Positions 17,080 to 26,050 are shown, counted from the stretch's first letter. The stretch is DNA of 64,000 nt from Comamonadaceae bacterium (GCA_947484245.1 CANKOT010000001.1:37901-101900), one strand, 5' to 3'. Notes: generated by a model not told the origin, from the letters alone. Numbers and translations: made by a program.

Positions 17080-17692
17080 AACAGAGCAAGAATCGTTTTG
17101 GGCAGGCAAGTTCGGCTCAGAATATAGTCAGCGAAATCAGGGGGATGCATTGCTAGCATCGAATTTGAATTTTTTTTCTACAGCTTTGCGTGCTGCTCAT
17201 GGCTTAAAAAGTTGTATTGAATTCGGTGCGAATATTGGTATGAATCTAAAGGCTCTTAAACTATTGAATCCAACTCTCGATTTACATGCCATTGAAATTA
17301 ATGCCGATGCAGCAAAAGAACTTGTAAAAACGATTACTGAAAAAAATGTTTATCAAAGCTCAATACTTGACTTTGAATCCAGCGAGTGCTGGGATTTGAC
17401 GTTAATTAAAGGTGTTCTAATTCACATAAATCCTGATGAACTGATAAAAGTGTATGAGAAACTTGTTGCTGCTTGTGGGAAATATCTATTGGTAGCTGAA
17501 TATTACAACCCCTCACCTGTTGCGATTCCATACCGTGGTCATGCTAACAGGCTATTTAAAAGAGATTTTGCTGGAGAAATTATGGATCGTCACCAGCAAA
17601 TGACATTAATTGACTATGGATTTGCATACAGGCGTGATCCTAATTTTCCTCAAGACGATATCACTTGGTTTCTTTTAGAAAAAAGGAAATGA
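17069..17692 (+). CDS. Pseudaminic-acid-associated methyltransferase
   Basis: 207 aa from the ATG at 17069; a start at 17024 would run 56 bp into pseF. It is a class I SAM methyltransferase, with motif I IEFGANIGMNL, the acidic strand HAIEIN and the later strand DLTLIKGVLIHI. It matches the small family found only in pseudaminic acid clusters, with its ending of the type ...DDITWFLLEKR. It should add a methyl group to the sugar or an intermediate; the position cannot be told from sequence. It lies inside the operon between pseF and the amidotransferase. Confidence 0.88.
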   Translation: MAFKTEQESFWAGKFGSEYSQRNQGDALLASNLNFFSTALRAAHGLKSCIEFGANIGMNLKALKLLNPTLDLHAIEINADAAKELVKTITEKNVYQSSILDFESSECWDLTLIKGVLIHINPDELIKVYEKLVAACGKYLLVAEYYNPSPVAIPYRGHANRLFKRDFAGEIMDRHQQMTLIDYGFAYRRDPNFPQDDITWFLLEKRK

Positions 17693-17693
17693 G

Positions 17694-18845
17694 ATGCTAA
17701 GTTATTGCAAACGTTGCGTAATGCCAGACAGTAAGCCAGATCTTCAGTTAGATGAAGAAGGTATTTGCAATGCATGTCGCAGTTATGAAAATAGAAGAAC
17801 AATTGATTGGGATGCTCGCCAAAGCGAATTGTCTCAGCTTCTTGAAAAACACCGAAATCCGAATGGAAGCAATTGGGACTGCATAGTTCCAGTCAGCGGT
17901 GGAAAAGACAGTACATATCAAGTTGTTCGCGTGCTTCAAATGGGGCTAAATCCGCTCTGCGTAACATCAAGTACCTGCGATCTATCTTCTTTGGGGCGTA
18001 TGAATATTGAAAATCTTAAACACTTGGGTGTCGATTATGTAGAAATGTCTCCTAACCCACTTACACGAGCCAAACTAAATAAAATTGGGCTTAAACAAGT
18101 GGGGGACATTTCTTGGCCGGAACATGTAGGTATTTTCACAATTCCAGTTCGGGCAGCCGTTCAATTTAATGTTCCTCTTATCGTTTGGGGAGAAAACTCT
18201 CAAAATGAATATGGCGGACCTGCTTCAGCGGCAGAGAATAATGTTCTGAATAGAAAATGGTTGGAAGAGTTTGGTGGTTTACTAGGTATGAGAGTCTCAG
18301 ATTTGATTGGAATGGATGGTCTTGGCGCAAAGCACTTAATTCCATACACATACCCTAGTGATGAGGATCTCGCACGTGTTGGAGTTACAGGATTATTTTT
18401 GGGACATTACTTACCATGGGATGGGCTTTCCAATGCGCTAATTGCTCAAGCAAACGGATTCTCCAGTTATGAAAAGGCAGTAGAAGGCTCTATGGTCAAT
18501 TACGAAAACTTAGACAATTATCAAACGGGGATTCATGATTACTTCAAATTCCTTAAGTTTGGATTCGGTCGTGCCACTGATCTAGCATGTATGCATATCC
18601 GACGTGGTCGAATAACGCGTGAAGATGGTGTTGAAGTTGCTAAAAAACTTGATGGTACTTTCCCTTGGGAGTATTTGGGAAAGTCACTTAATGAAATCCT
18701 AAAGCCACTTGAAATTAAATTGGATGAATTCATACATATTTGCGATAAATTCACAAATAAAAAACTATTCAAGCGTGACTCATCTGGTGGATTATTGAAA
18801 GACTATAGAGGAAATCTTGTTAAGATTAATTACGACAACATATGA
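17694..18845 (+). CDS. pseA: N-acetyl sugar amidotransferase (PseA/WbpG type)
   Basis: 383 aa. It has an N-terminal Cys cluster (YCKRCVMPDSKP, CNACRSYE) and the PP-loop ATP-binding motif VPVSGGKDST (about residue 64), as in WbpG and Campylobacter PseA. These enzymes adenylate an N-acetyl group and exchange its oxygen for ammonia, making an acetamidino group. The ammonia comes from a dedicated HisH/HisF pair, encoded by the next two genes. It starts 1 bp after the methyltransferase stop and overlaps hisH by 4 bp. Predicted outcome: acetamidino-pseudaminic acid (inference from family and context). Confidence 0.92.
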   Translation: MLSYCKRCVMPDSKPDLQLDEEGICNACRSYENRRTIDWDARQSELSQLLEKHRNPNGSNWDCIVPVSGGKDSTYQVVRVLQMGLNPLCVTSSTCDLSSLGRMNIENLKHLGVDYVEMSPNPLTRAKLNKIGLKQVGDISWPEHVGIFTIPVRAAVQFNVPLIVWGENSQNEYGGPASAAENNVLNRKWLEEFGGLLGMRVSDLIGMDGLGAKHLIPYTYPSDEDLARVGVTGLFLGHYLPWDGLSNALIAQANGFSSYEKAVEGSMVNYENLDNYQTGIHDYFKFLKFGFGRATDLACMHIRRGRITREDGVEVAKKLDGTFPWEYLGKSLNEILKPLEIKLDEFIHICDKFTNKKLFKRDSSGGLLKDYRGNLVKINYDNI

Positions 18846-19477
18846 AAGTCGGTGTGATTGATTATGGCGTTGGTAATTTAGGTTCGGTCATACGCGCCCT
18901 GGATGAGCTGCGCGTATTACCAATACTGATCAAAGACATCAATGAATTGCAATCCTGCAATCGGTTGATACTGCCAGGAGTTGGTAATTTCGGTACTTGT
19001 ACATCCTTATTGCAAAAAGGTGGATGGGTGAAAGCCTTGCGTGAAGACGTCATTGCCAATCAAAAACCATTACTAGGAATTTGTTTAGGTATGCAACTGC
19101 TTTCTACAACAAGCGCAGAAAGTGATGTAGATCACTTCCCCAAATCTGCGTCTGGTCTCAATTTGATCCCAGGTCGAGTAGAAAGTTTAGAAAAAATAGG
19201 ATGTGATTTACGAGTGCCACATGTAGGCTGGAACTCGATCAAGTGTCATTCAGTGGTGGACGGATTATTTGACAAAATACCAAATGGCACAGACTTTTAC
19301 TTTGTACATAGTTATGCTTTTATTCCAGAAAACGCTGAGCATGTGCTAGCCACAACTGATTATGGAGTCCCGGTAACTGCTGCCGTTAGAAAAGGCAATG
19401 TCTGGGGCGTGCAGTTTCACCCTGAAAAAAGCTCTCGCGCTGGATCTCAACTGCTACGGAATTTTTTAGATAGCTAA
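18842..19477 (+). CDS. hisH: HisH-type glutaminase of the amidination system
   Basis: 211 aa class I glutamine amidotransferase. The nucleophile Cys81 lies in LLGICLGMQLL and the His/Glu of the triad in GVQFHPEKSS near residue 195. HisH releases ammonia from glutamine and passes it to its synthase partner. In histidine synthesis that partner is HisF; here the neighbours are pseA and a HisF variant, so this is a glycan-dedicated paralogue, as in the wbpG-hisH2-hisF2 set of Pseudomonas. It overlaps pseA by 4 bp and lies 2 bp from the next gene. Confidence 0.92.
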   Translation: MKVGVIDYGVGNLGSVIRALDELRVLPILIKDINELQSCNRLILPGVGNFGTCTSLLQKGGWVKALREDVIANQKPLLGICLGMQLLSTTSAESDVDHFPKSASGLNLIPGRVESLEKIGCDLRVPHVGWNSIKCHSVVDGLFDKIPNGTDFYFVHSYAFIPENAEHVLATTDYGVPVTAAVRKGNVWGVQFHPEKSSRAGSQLLRNFLDS

Positions 19478-19479
19478 AT

Positions 19480-20256
19480 ATGCTTAAAGTTCGTGTTATT
19501 CCAACAATGTTGTGGAAGCAGTTTGGTTTGGTGAAAGGTGCTCAATTCAATAGTTGGCGCCGAGTTGGGCCTGTTCTGCCCGCAATTAAAATTTATAACC
19601 AAAGAGAAGTTGATGAACTAATTCTCGTGGATATAGCAGGGCATGAGCGTACTGATGATCTTGACATTGAATCTATTCAAGAATTCGCACAGGACTGTTT
19701 TGTGCCGTTGACAATTGGCGGCGGTATTACAAAATTAGACCAGATTCAATGTTTATTAGAAGCCGGTGCTGATAAGATTTGCATAAACACATCAGCATAT
19801 TCACATCCCAATTTGATTACTGAGATTGCAAAACGCCATGGACGGCAATGTATTGTTGCCAGTGTTGATGTACGAAATAAGGCGACAGAAAAAACTTGGC
19901 AGTGTTTTAGCCATGCAGGAAAAGTAAATACGGGTCGAGATGTAGTCGCGTGGACTCGTGAGCTTGAAGACCGCGGTGCGGGTGAAATATTGATTACATC
20001 AATTGACCGCGATGGAACTTTTCAAGGCTATGACCTAGATCTCATAGAAGAAGTTGTTAATGGACTAAAGATCCCCATCATTGCATCGGGTGGAGCAGGC
20101 AATTATCAGCATATGGTTGATGCTGTGTTGAAGGCTGGAGCCTCTGCTGTAGCGGCGGCCAGTATTTTTCACTTTACAGAACACACGCCTGCAGGAGCTA
20201 AAGCGGCTATGAAAGATGCAGGCATACCAGTTAGGTCTCAATTCACCGGTAGCTAA
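19480..20256 (+). CDS. wbuZ: HisF-like ammonia-channelling protein (WbuZ type)
   Basis: 258 aa (beta/alpha)8 barrel of the HisF family: ILVDIAG, PLTIGGGI, DKICINT and IIASGGAGN strands are all in order. The segment that in true HisF reads CLDV-GRVVKG is here TMLWKQFGLVKG, so the first catalytic aspartate is missing while the second (SVDVR) is kept. The protein should therefore not make imidazole glycerol phosphate, but can still dock HisH and pass ammonia, in agreement with the WbuZ class linked to sugar amidation. It lies between hisH and the PseG-PseH fusion. Confidence 0.9.
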   Translation: MLKVRVIPTMLWKQFGLVKGAQFNSWRRVGPVLPAIKIYNQREVDELILVDIAGHERTDDLDIESIQEFAQDCFVPLTIGGGITKLDQIQCLLEAGADKICINTSAYSHPNLITEIAKRHGRQCIVASVDVRNKATEKTWQCFSHAGKVNTGRDVVAWTRELEDRGAGEILITSIDRDGTFQGYDLDLIEEVVNGLKIPIIASGGAGNYQHMVDAVLKAGASAVAAASIFHFTEHTPAGAKAAMKDAGIPVRSQFTGS

Positions 20257-20261
20257 TTCAA

Positions 20262-21770
20262 ATGATGATCGCTTTTCGCACTGATGCATCTAGTCAGATC
20301 GGTACTGGACACTTTATGAGATGCCTTACTTTGGCAGAAGAGTTGAAGGCTAAGGGTGCCAACATCATCTTTATAAGTCGCAAATTACCAAAATTTCTAT
20401 CATCAGCCCTACTTGATAAGGGTTTTGCTTGCAAATCCATACACAACGAAATTGATATTGATGTTTTGGAAGATCTTCCTCATTCGTTATGGCTAGGTAC
20501 GACACAAGCTAATGATGCAAGATTAACCAATGAAGTTTTAGCTGGTGTCAGTTGCGATTGGATCGTTGTGGACCATTACGCTTTGGACCATCGTTGGGAA
20601 AAAACTGTACGCGTTAGTTGCAAAAAAATAATGGTGATAGATGATCTTGCAGATCGATTGCATGACTGCGATTTGTTGCTAGATCAGAACTACTACGAAG
20701 ATATGTTATCGCGTTATAAAGATAAAGTGCAATTTAATTGCAAATTACTTCTTGGGCCAAGTTATGCATTGCTAAATAATGAATTCAAATCTTTTCGCAA
20801 TCAGGTGGTCCCTCATTCTGGCGATGTAAAAAAAATATTGGTATTTTTTGGTGGAGTAGATATTGCTGACTATACAAGTTTGGCAGTCAATGCTCTGGCA
20901 GGGATAAATAGTCAATATACCGTAGATGTTGTGATAGGAAAGCAACATCCACAATCTGAAAAAATACAAAAATTATGTAAAAAATTTGGGTTTAATTGCC
21001 ATGTGCAGACGGCGCGGATGGCTGAATTAATGTATGCAGCAGATCTTTCGATTGGCGCAGGCGGAACAGCAGTTTGGGAACGTTGTTGTTTAGGCTTGCC
21101 TGCAATAGTTTTTTGCACAGCTGAAAATCAGCGTGCACAGATTGCTGATGCTGCTAAGTTAGGTGTTTTGTGTGCGCCACAAATTGACCTCTTAAGTTTT
21201 GAAGCGGAAATTCGCCATCATTTAGGTAGTCTGATGGCGAACCCAAGTTCTCTTCAATCAATTTCTGAATTAGGTAAGCAACATGTTAATGGTCAAGGCA
21301 CTCGCAAAGTTGCGCAGCAGTTGCTATACGAATTCATTGACATTAGACGGGCAGAATTTTTGGATTCAATGTCAATTTTTCAATGGCGGAATGATGAAAA
21401 AATTCGAAGCGTATCTAAGAGCTCAGAAACAATTTCCAACAGTGTTCACCAGAAGTGGTTTGAAAACGTGTTGAGTGATATAAATTGCGAATTGTTGATA
21501 GGTAGCCTATTGCATCAAGTTGTTGGTGTGGTTAGATTTGACATCGAGGAAAATTCAGCGGAAATTTCCATTTATCTGGTGCCTAATTCTGACTTTAGTG
21601 GTTATGGCATAAGTCTTTTGTCAAGCGCTGAAAAGTGGATAAAGCAAAATCGAACCGAGGTTAAAGAGCTTCGAGCAACTGTTATGCATGGGAATACCAG
21701 TTCCGAAAAACTTTTTATAAACTCAAATTACGAATTATTTAACTTCGAATTTAGAAAAATAATTCAATAG
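20262..21770 (+). CDS. pseG: PseG-PseH fusion: UDP-sugar hydrolase plus GNAT N-acetyltransferase
   Basis: 502 aa in two domains. Residues 1 to about 345 are PseG, which removes UDP from UDP-2,4-diacetamido-trideoxy-altrose; the GTGHFMRC motif puts its His at residue 17, as in Campylobacter PseG, and the late GAGGTAVWERCCLGLP loop is typical of this GT-B-like fold. From about 350 a GNAT domain follows (SMSIFQWRNDEKIRS, QVVGVVRFDIEEN, AEISIYLVP, SGYGISLLSSAEKW), matching PseH, which acetylates the 4-amino group before PseG acts. No separate pseH exists in the operon, so the fusion supplies both steps. Fusion of the two is unlike the separate genes of Campylobacter and Helicobacter. Confidence 0.92.
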   Translation: MMIAFRTDASSQIGTGHFMRCLTLAEELKAKGANIIFISRKLPKFLSSALLDKGFACKSIHNEIDIDVLEDLPHSLWLGTTQANDARLTNEVLAGVSCDWIVVDHYALDHRWEKTVRVSCKKIMVIDDLADRLHDCDLLLDQNYYEDMLSRYKDKVQFNCKLLLGPSYALLNNEFKSFRNQVVPHSGDVKKILVFFGGVDIADYTSLAVNALAGINSQYTVDVVIGKQHPQSEKIQKLCKKFGFNCHVQTARMAELMYAADLSIGAGGTAVWERCCLGLPAIVFCTAENQRAQIADAAKLGVLCAPQIDLLSFEAEIRHHLGSLMANPSSLQSISELGKQHVNGQGTRKVAQQLLYEFIDIRRAEFLDSMSIFQWRNDEKIRSVSKSSETISNSVHQKWFENVLSDINCELLIGSLLHQVVGVVRFDIEENSAEISIYLVPNSDFSGYGISLLSSAEKWIKQNRTEVKELRATVMHGNTSSEKLFINSNYELFNFEFRKIIQ

Positions 21771-21778
21771 GAATTGTT

Positions 21779-22825
21779 ATGGAAATAAGAATTAGAGATA
21801 GAACTATTGGGGTAAATCAACCGCCATTCATCATTGCTGAAATGTCAGGGAATCATAATCAGTCCCTTGGTCGAGCCTTAGAAATTGTCGAGGCAGCTGC
21901 TAAATCTGGTGCTCATGCTTTAAAGATTCAAACCTATACGCCAGATACCATGACACTTAATCTAGATGAGCGTGAGTTTCACATCGCTGATAAGGAGAGT
22001 CTGTGGGAAGGTAAATCTTTATACCAGTTGTATGGGGAAGCATTCACACCATGGGATTGGCATAAGCCAATCTTTGACAGGGCACATGAATTAGGAATCA
22101 TCCCATTTAGTACACCGTTTGATGAAACAGCGGTCGACTTTTTGGAGGGTTTAGATGTTCCTTGTTACAAAATAGCTTCTTTTGAGAATATCGATCTGCC
22201 ACTAATCAAGCGCGTAGCTGAAACGGGAAAGCCCCTTATTATTTCAACTGGCATGGCTAGTATCGCCGAATTAGATGACCTGGTGCGTGTCACACGAGAA
22301 GCTGGTTGTAAAGATTTAATCTTACTTAAGTGCACAAGTACTTATCCGGCATCAGCTGAAAATACACATATCCAAACCATTCCTCACATGAGTAAATTAT
22401 TCAACTGTCAGGTGGGTTTGTCAGACCACACTTTGGGTATTGGTGTTTCCATCGCTAGTATCGCATTGGGCGCAAGAGTCATAGAGAGACATTTCACACT
22501 TAGCAGGCAAGAGGGGGGTGTAGACAGTGCTTTCTCTCTTGAGCCAGCAGAGATGAGCCAACTTGTCGGAGAAGCAACTCGTGCCTGGCAAGCACTCGGC
22601 GAAGTTCGATACGGTGCAACTGCCAGTGAACAAAAATCCATGGTTTTCAGGCGATCCTTATATGTGGTCAAGGATTTAAAAAGTGGTGATGTTTTAACGC
22701 GTGAAAATGTAAGATCTATTAGGCCAAGTTTGGGATTGCCTCCTAAATACATTGATGTGATTTTAGGTAAGAAAATAAAATCTAATGTAAAACGAGGCAC
22801 ACCACTTAGCTGGGATTTGCTTTAG
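21779..22825 (+). CDS. pseI: PseI, pseudaminic acid synthase
   Basis: 348 aa NeuB-family enzyme. It condenses the PseG product with phosphoenolpyruvate to give pseudaminic acid. The barrel motifs PPFIIAEMSGNHNQ, HALKIQTYTPDTM, PFSTPFDETAVDFL, STGMASIAELDD, KCTSTYP and VGLSDHTLG are all present. A C-terminal antifreeze-like SAF domain (SLYVVKDLKSGDVLTREN onward) closes the active site. It is the last gene of the operon, 8 bp after the fusion gene, and converges with the FlmG-like gene at only 17 bp. Confidence 0.95.
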   Translation: MEIRIRDRTIGVNQPPFIIAEMSGNHNQSLGRALEIVEAAAKSGAHALKIQTYTPDTMTLNLDEREFHIADKESLWEGKSLYQLYGEAFTPWDWHKPIFDRAHELGIIPFSTPFDETAVDFLEGLDVPCYKIASFENIDLPLIKRVAETGKPLIISTGMASIAELDDLVRVTREAGCKDLILLKCTSTYPASAENTHIQTIPHMSKLFNCQVGLSDHTLGIGVSIASIALGARVIERHFTLSRQEGGVDSAFSLEPAEMSQLVGEATRAWQALGEVRYGATASEQKSMVFRRSLYVVKDLKSGDVLTRENVRSIRPSLGLPPKYIDVILGKKIKSNVKRGTPLSWDLL

Positions 22826-22842
22826 TAAATAGTGCAGTAAAT

Positions 22843-24471
22843 TTAAAAATTTTCTTTAATGAAGATGGCGATTGAGCTCAGGGTAGACTTAATTTCTTCA
22901 CCTTCATTGGGTAGGAACGGGATCATATTTGGCGACCAAGGGAAGTAGTTTGTACCAAAGCTTGCCCAGTCAAAAAAAGGTATAAAAGTTAGTGCAGGCT
23001 TTCCAATGGAGTATGTCATGGGAGAAACTGCAGTCCCTGCAGTCACAACAACATCTAATTCGTGAATTAAAGAAAATACGGTATCAAGATCACGTTTTAG
23101 ATCAATGGACGGCCATCGATGAATCGTAACGTTGAAAAATTTTTCTACGTCAAGCAACTCTAATTCACAATCGCCATATTGAAGATTAACGAAAACAGCA
23201 TTAGGAATTCTGAATATTTCCTGCCAATGATGCAACGGGATATAATTTATATCCCTTTCATTGCTTAATATGCCACTCCTCCAGCAGATACCAATTTTAA
23301 CTTGGCCTTTTTTGTCAGAGAAAAACTCATCCAACACTGGGTCATTAATTTTTTGAGGTATCAAATACGAGGAATTATTTTTAAAATCACTTATGGCTCT
23401 TCTGAAAATTTTTCCTAGAGATCCCATTGGAATATGAAAATCATAATCAGAATGTTCGGTTTTGAATTGCGAGTCAAAGCTTGAAGCTCTAACCTTTACC
23501 TTTGGAAACGAACCCTTGACTATATTTACCAGTCTGTGATCGCACTCCACGACGATGTTTTTTACGACAAGCGAAACGTCGTGAAGCATGCTAAGAAACA
23601 TAATTTCGTCACCAAGACCTTGTTCGCGCCAAACAAGTAAGGTTTTGTTTTCAAGTGGCTCACCTTCCCAGCGCTTAACATCAAACGATCGATTTGGCTT
23701 CCTACTTTGATAATGGCTAACATGAGTGTCAAAGCCGAAATCATAATTATCCCAGCCTCGAGCTAGATCTCCAGTCCAAAAATATTCGTAGCTCAAATTG
23801 TATTTAATTACAGGGACGTGCTCTTTGTGAGTTGCTTGACTTTCTTGCAAAACCTCTTCAAATATATTGATTGCTTCATTGTGTTTGTGCCTAAGACTTT
23901 TTAATCGACCCAAATTCAATTTAGTATCAATTTTCTTGGGATTGAGTAGCAAGGCAGTGTCAATGCAGTACTCGGCTTCGTTAAGTTGATTCAATCCAAT
24001 TAATGCAGCACCTAGACTGCTGTGAAATTCTGGCATTTGAGGAAATTTTGAAATCGCGTCAATGCTAATTTGACTTACTTTCAAATGATCACCTAGGTGA
24101 TGGAAAACATTAATCAATCCAATGTATGCAATTGAGTTTTTGGTGTCAAGCTCAATTGATTTCTGGAAGTATGGAATACATTCTTCGAATCTTTGTAATT
24201 TAGAAAGATCTAATCCTATGTTCGCGATGATGATCGGATTATCGCTAGAAATACTAGCAGCTTTGCAGTGATATTCCAATGCTTTGAGGTTATTACCAAC
24301 TTTTGCATAGCATGTCCCTATTTCATTGATAACAGCAAAATTCTGCGGTTCAATACTCTCAGCAATTAATAAATGCTTTAAGGCTTTAGAGAAATTGCTT
24401 GCTTCTAAGCTATCTTGAATAACTTTTAAGTTTTTTTGAAAAACCTCAAATTTAGAGTTTCGTTTATTCAT
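22843..24471 (-). CDS. TPR/GT-B glycosyltransferase, likely flagellin glycosyltransferase (FlmG-like)
   Basis: 542 aa from the ATG at 24471. An upstream start at 24519 would place the first codons inside the fliC2 terminator and is rejected. Residues 1 to about 230 are TPR units (for example IANIGLDLSKLQRFEECIPY, FHSSLGAALIGLNQLNEAEY). The C-terminal part is a glycosyltransferase of the family found fused to TPRs: WREQGLGDEIMFLSML, IGICWRSG, VVTAGTAVSPMTYSIGKPAL, then a FPWSPNM segment. Caulobacter FlmG has this layout, binds flagellin through its TPRs and attaches pseudaminic acid. Position between pseI and fliC2 supports the same job here. No membrane segment is seen, so it acts in the cytoplasm. 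Confidence 0.85.
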   Translation of the reverse strand: MNKRNSKFEVFQKNLKVIQDSLEASNFSKALKHLLIAESIEPQNFAVINEIGTCYAKVGNNLKALEYHCKAASISSDNPIIIANIGLDLSKLQRFEECIPYFQKSIELDTKNSIAYIGLINVFHHLGDHLKVSQISIDAISKFPQMPEFHSSLGAALIGLNQLNEAEYCIDTALLLNPKKIDTKLNLGRLKSLRHKHNEAINIFEEVLQESQATHKEHVPVIKYNLSYEYFWTGDLARGWDNYDFGFDTHVSHYQSRKPNRSFDVKRWEGEPLENKTLLVWREQGLGDEIMFLSMLHDVSLVVKNIVVECDHRLVNIVKGSFPKVKVRASSFDSQFKTEHSDYDFHIPMGSLGKIFRRAISDFKNNSSYLIPQKINDPVLDEFFSDKKGQVKIGICWRSGILSNERDINYIPLHHWQEIFRIPNAVFVNLQYGDCELELLDVEKFFNVTIHRWPSIDLKRDLDTVFSLIHELDVVVTAGTAVSPMTYSIGKPALTFIPFFDWASFGTNYFPWSPNMIPFLPNEGEEIKSTLSSIAIFIKENF

Positions 24472-24504
24472 TGTTTGTGTTGTTGGTACTCTCAAAAAGA
24501 TAGC

Positions 24505-24537
24505 AAAAAAAAAGGCCACTGTAAAGTGGCCTTTTTT
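24505..24537 (-). terminator. Rho-independent terminator behind fliC2
   Basis: A 10-bp stem AAAGGCCACT / AGTGGCCTTT with a GTAA loop, flanked by A and T runs on either side, so it can work in both directions. It lies 13 bp beyond the fliC2 stop and 34 bp ahead of the FlmG-like start. Partial read-through would couple the transferase to the flagellin. Confidence 0.9.
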
Positions 24538-24549
24538 CGATCTTTAACG

Positions 24550-25983
24550 TTACTTGAGTAAAGCCAGAACTGATTGGGCACTCTGGTTGGCCTGGGCCAA
24601 CATGGCAGTAGCTGCCTGTGTAATGATTTGTGCCTTGGCCAAATTGGTAGTCTCTTTTGCGTAATCTGTATCCAAAATACGGCTTCTAGAAGCTGAAATG
24701 TTTACAGATGTAGTCTCAAGATTAGAAATTGTGGCTGCCAAACGATTCTGATATCCACCCATCGCTGCACGAGAATCAGTTACTGTATTGATTGCTTTGT
24801 CTAACGTTGAAAGAGCAGATTGCGCTCCCGCTACTGTAGTCAAATCGATCGAAGATACACCAGCTCCTGCGGTAGCGGTAGCTGCAGTGTATGCAGTAGT
24901 TGCACCAACTGCTGCTGCTGCAGTGCCACCAACAGTAATGCCTGAAGATTGGCTTGAAGTCAGGCTCAATTTACCATAGTTAGTTGCAGCTGTTAAACCT
25001 GAAGATCCAGCTGATGTTGTTGTAATGGCGACATTGCGACCATCTGCTGCAGTCAGTGTGAAGGCACCTGTCGCACCTGCGTCGACGCTGGCTACTACAC
25101 CTGTCTGTGAACTAACGGCATTGATAGCTGCAGCAATAGAACTTGCGGCTCCCTTGGCTGTTGCATCTGTTGTGCCTGTAACAGTTACGCCATTGATACC
25201 CAGCGTAAAGGTTGTAGCAGTAGCTGATGTGGCAGTAGCCGTAACGGTTGTAGCACCCACAACAGCAGTTACTCCGGTTTGACCAGTAATAGCATTAATG
25301 GCTGCAGCTTTGGAAATTGCACTGGCGGTATCGCCAGAAGAAGAAACGCCATCGCTTACAGTAGCCCCTACGTTAAAACCATTAATAGTTACCGAGCCAG
25401 CGGTGGCAATTGCTGCTGAAGTTACAGCGTTGGATGTCGTAGTTGTGCTGTAGCTAGAACCAGAGCCTACGCCTAACGAACTGGCTTTTGCATTGCTAAT
25501 AGAAATGTTAATGCGATCGTTGGTGTCGTTGCCAGCGCCAACTTGGAGTGACTGGTTTTGGAACGATCCATCTAACAACTTGATGCCGTTAAATGCTGTG
25601 TTGCTAGCGACACGGTCAATTTCAGCAACTAACTGAGTTGCTTCAGCGTTCAGTGCAGAGCGGTCAGAAGAACTGTTACCAGTGTTGGCTGATTGAACTG
25701 CCAGTTCACGGATGCGTTGCAAATTATCACCTATAGCAGACAAGCTACCCTCAGCGGTTTGCGTCAAAGAGATGCCGTCGTTTGCATTGCGAATAGCTGC
25801 GGAAATGCCACGAATGTTAGCTGTCATGCGTGTGCTGATGGCTAGGCCAGCAGCATCGTCTTTGGCATTGTTGATGCGAATGCCTGTTGACAAGCGTTCC
25901 ATCGCTGTATCTTGGTTAAGTCCAGTTTTGCGCAAAGAGCTTTGGGCCGCCATTGCACTGATATTTGTGTTGATAACTGACAT
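24550..25983 (-). CDS. fliC: Flagellin FliC2 (477 aa)
   Basis: Second filament subunit. Conserved D0/D1 ends are clear ([37 protein letters not shown]-terminal [28 protein letters not shown]). The centre is short and built of two flagellin-IN-type repeats (about 197-245 and 262-305), both containing an AAINA-TGQTGV / AAINAV-SQTGV core, and it is very rich in Ser and Thr, the acceptor residues for pseudaminic acid in other flagellins. A sigma28 site precedes it (26051-26077) and a strong terminator follows, so it is a single-gene unit unless read-through reaches the FlmG-like gene. Confidence 0.96.
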   Translation of the reverse strand: MSVINTNISAMAAQSSLRKTGLNQDTAMERLSTGIRINNAKDDAAGLAISTRMTANIRGISAAIRNANDGISLTQTAEGSLSAIGDNLQRIRELAVQSANTGNSSSDRSALNAEATQLVAEIDRVASNTAFNGIKLLDGSFQNQSLQVGAGNDTNDRINISISNAKASSLGVGSGSSYSTTTTSNAVTSAAIATAGSVTINGFNVGATVSDGVSSSGDTASAISKAAAINAITGQTGVTAVVGATTVTATATSATATTFTLGINGVTVTGTTDATAKGAASSIAAAINAVSSQTGVVASVDAGATGAFTLTAADGRNVAITTTSAGSSGLTAATNYGKLSLTSSQSSGITVGGTAAAAVGATTAYTAATATAGAGVSSIDLTTVAGAQSALSTLDKAINTVTDSRAAMGGYQNRLAATISNLETTSVNISASRSRILDTDYAKETTNLAKAQIITQAATAMLAQANQSAQSVLALLK

Positions 25984-26050
25984 GGATTTTCTCCTTCAAG
26001 GGTTTTAAACGAAGTTACAAGAAATCCAATTTGAAATCTTGTTACTTGCT

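Noticed and set aside
19480..20256. Reading hisH and hisF here as part of a histidine biosynthesis operon
   Set aside because: No other his genes nearby, the HisF catalytic Asp is missing, and both sit between pseA and pseG.
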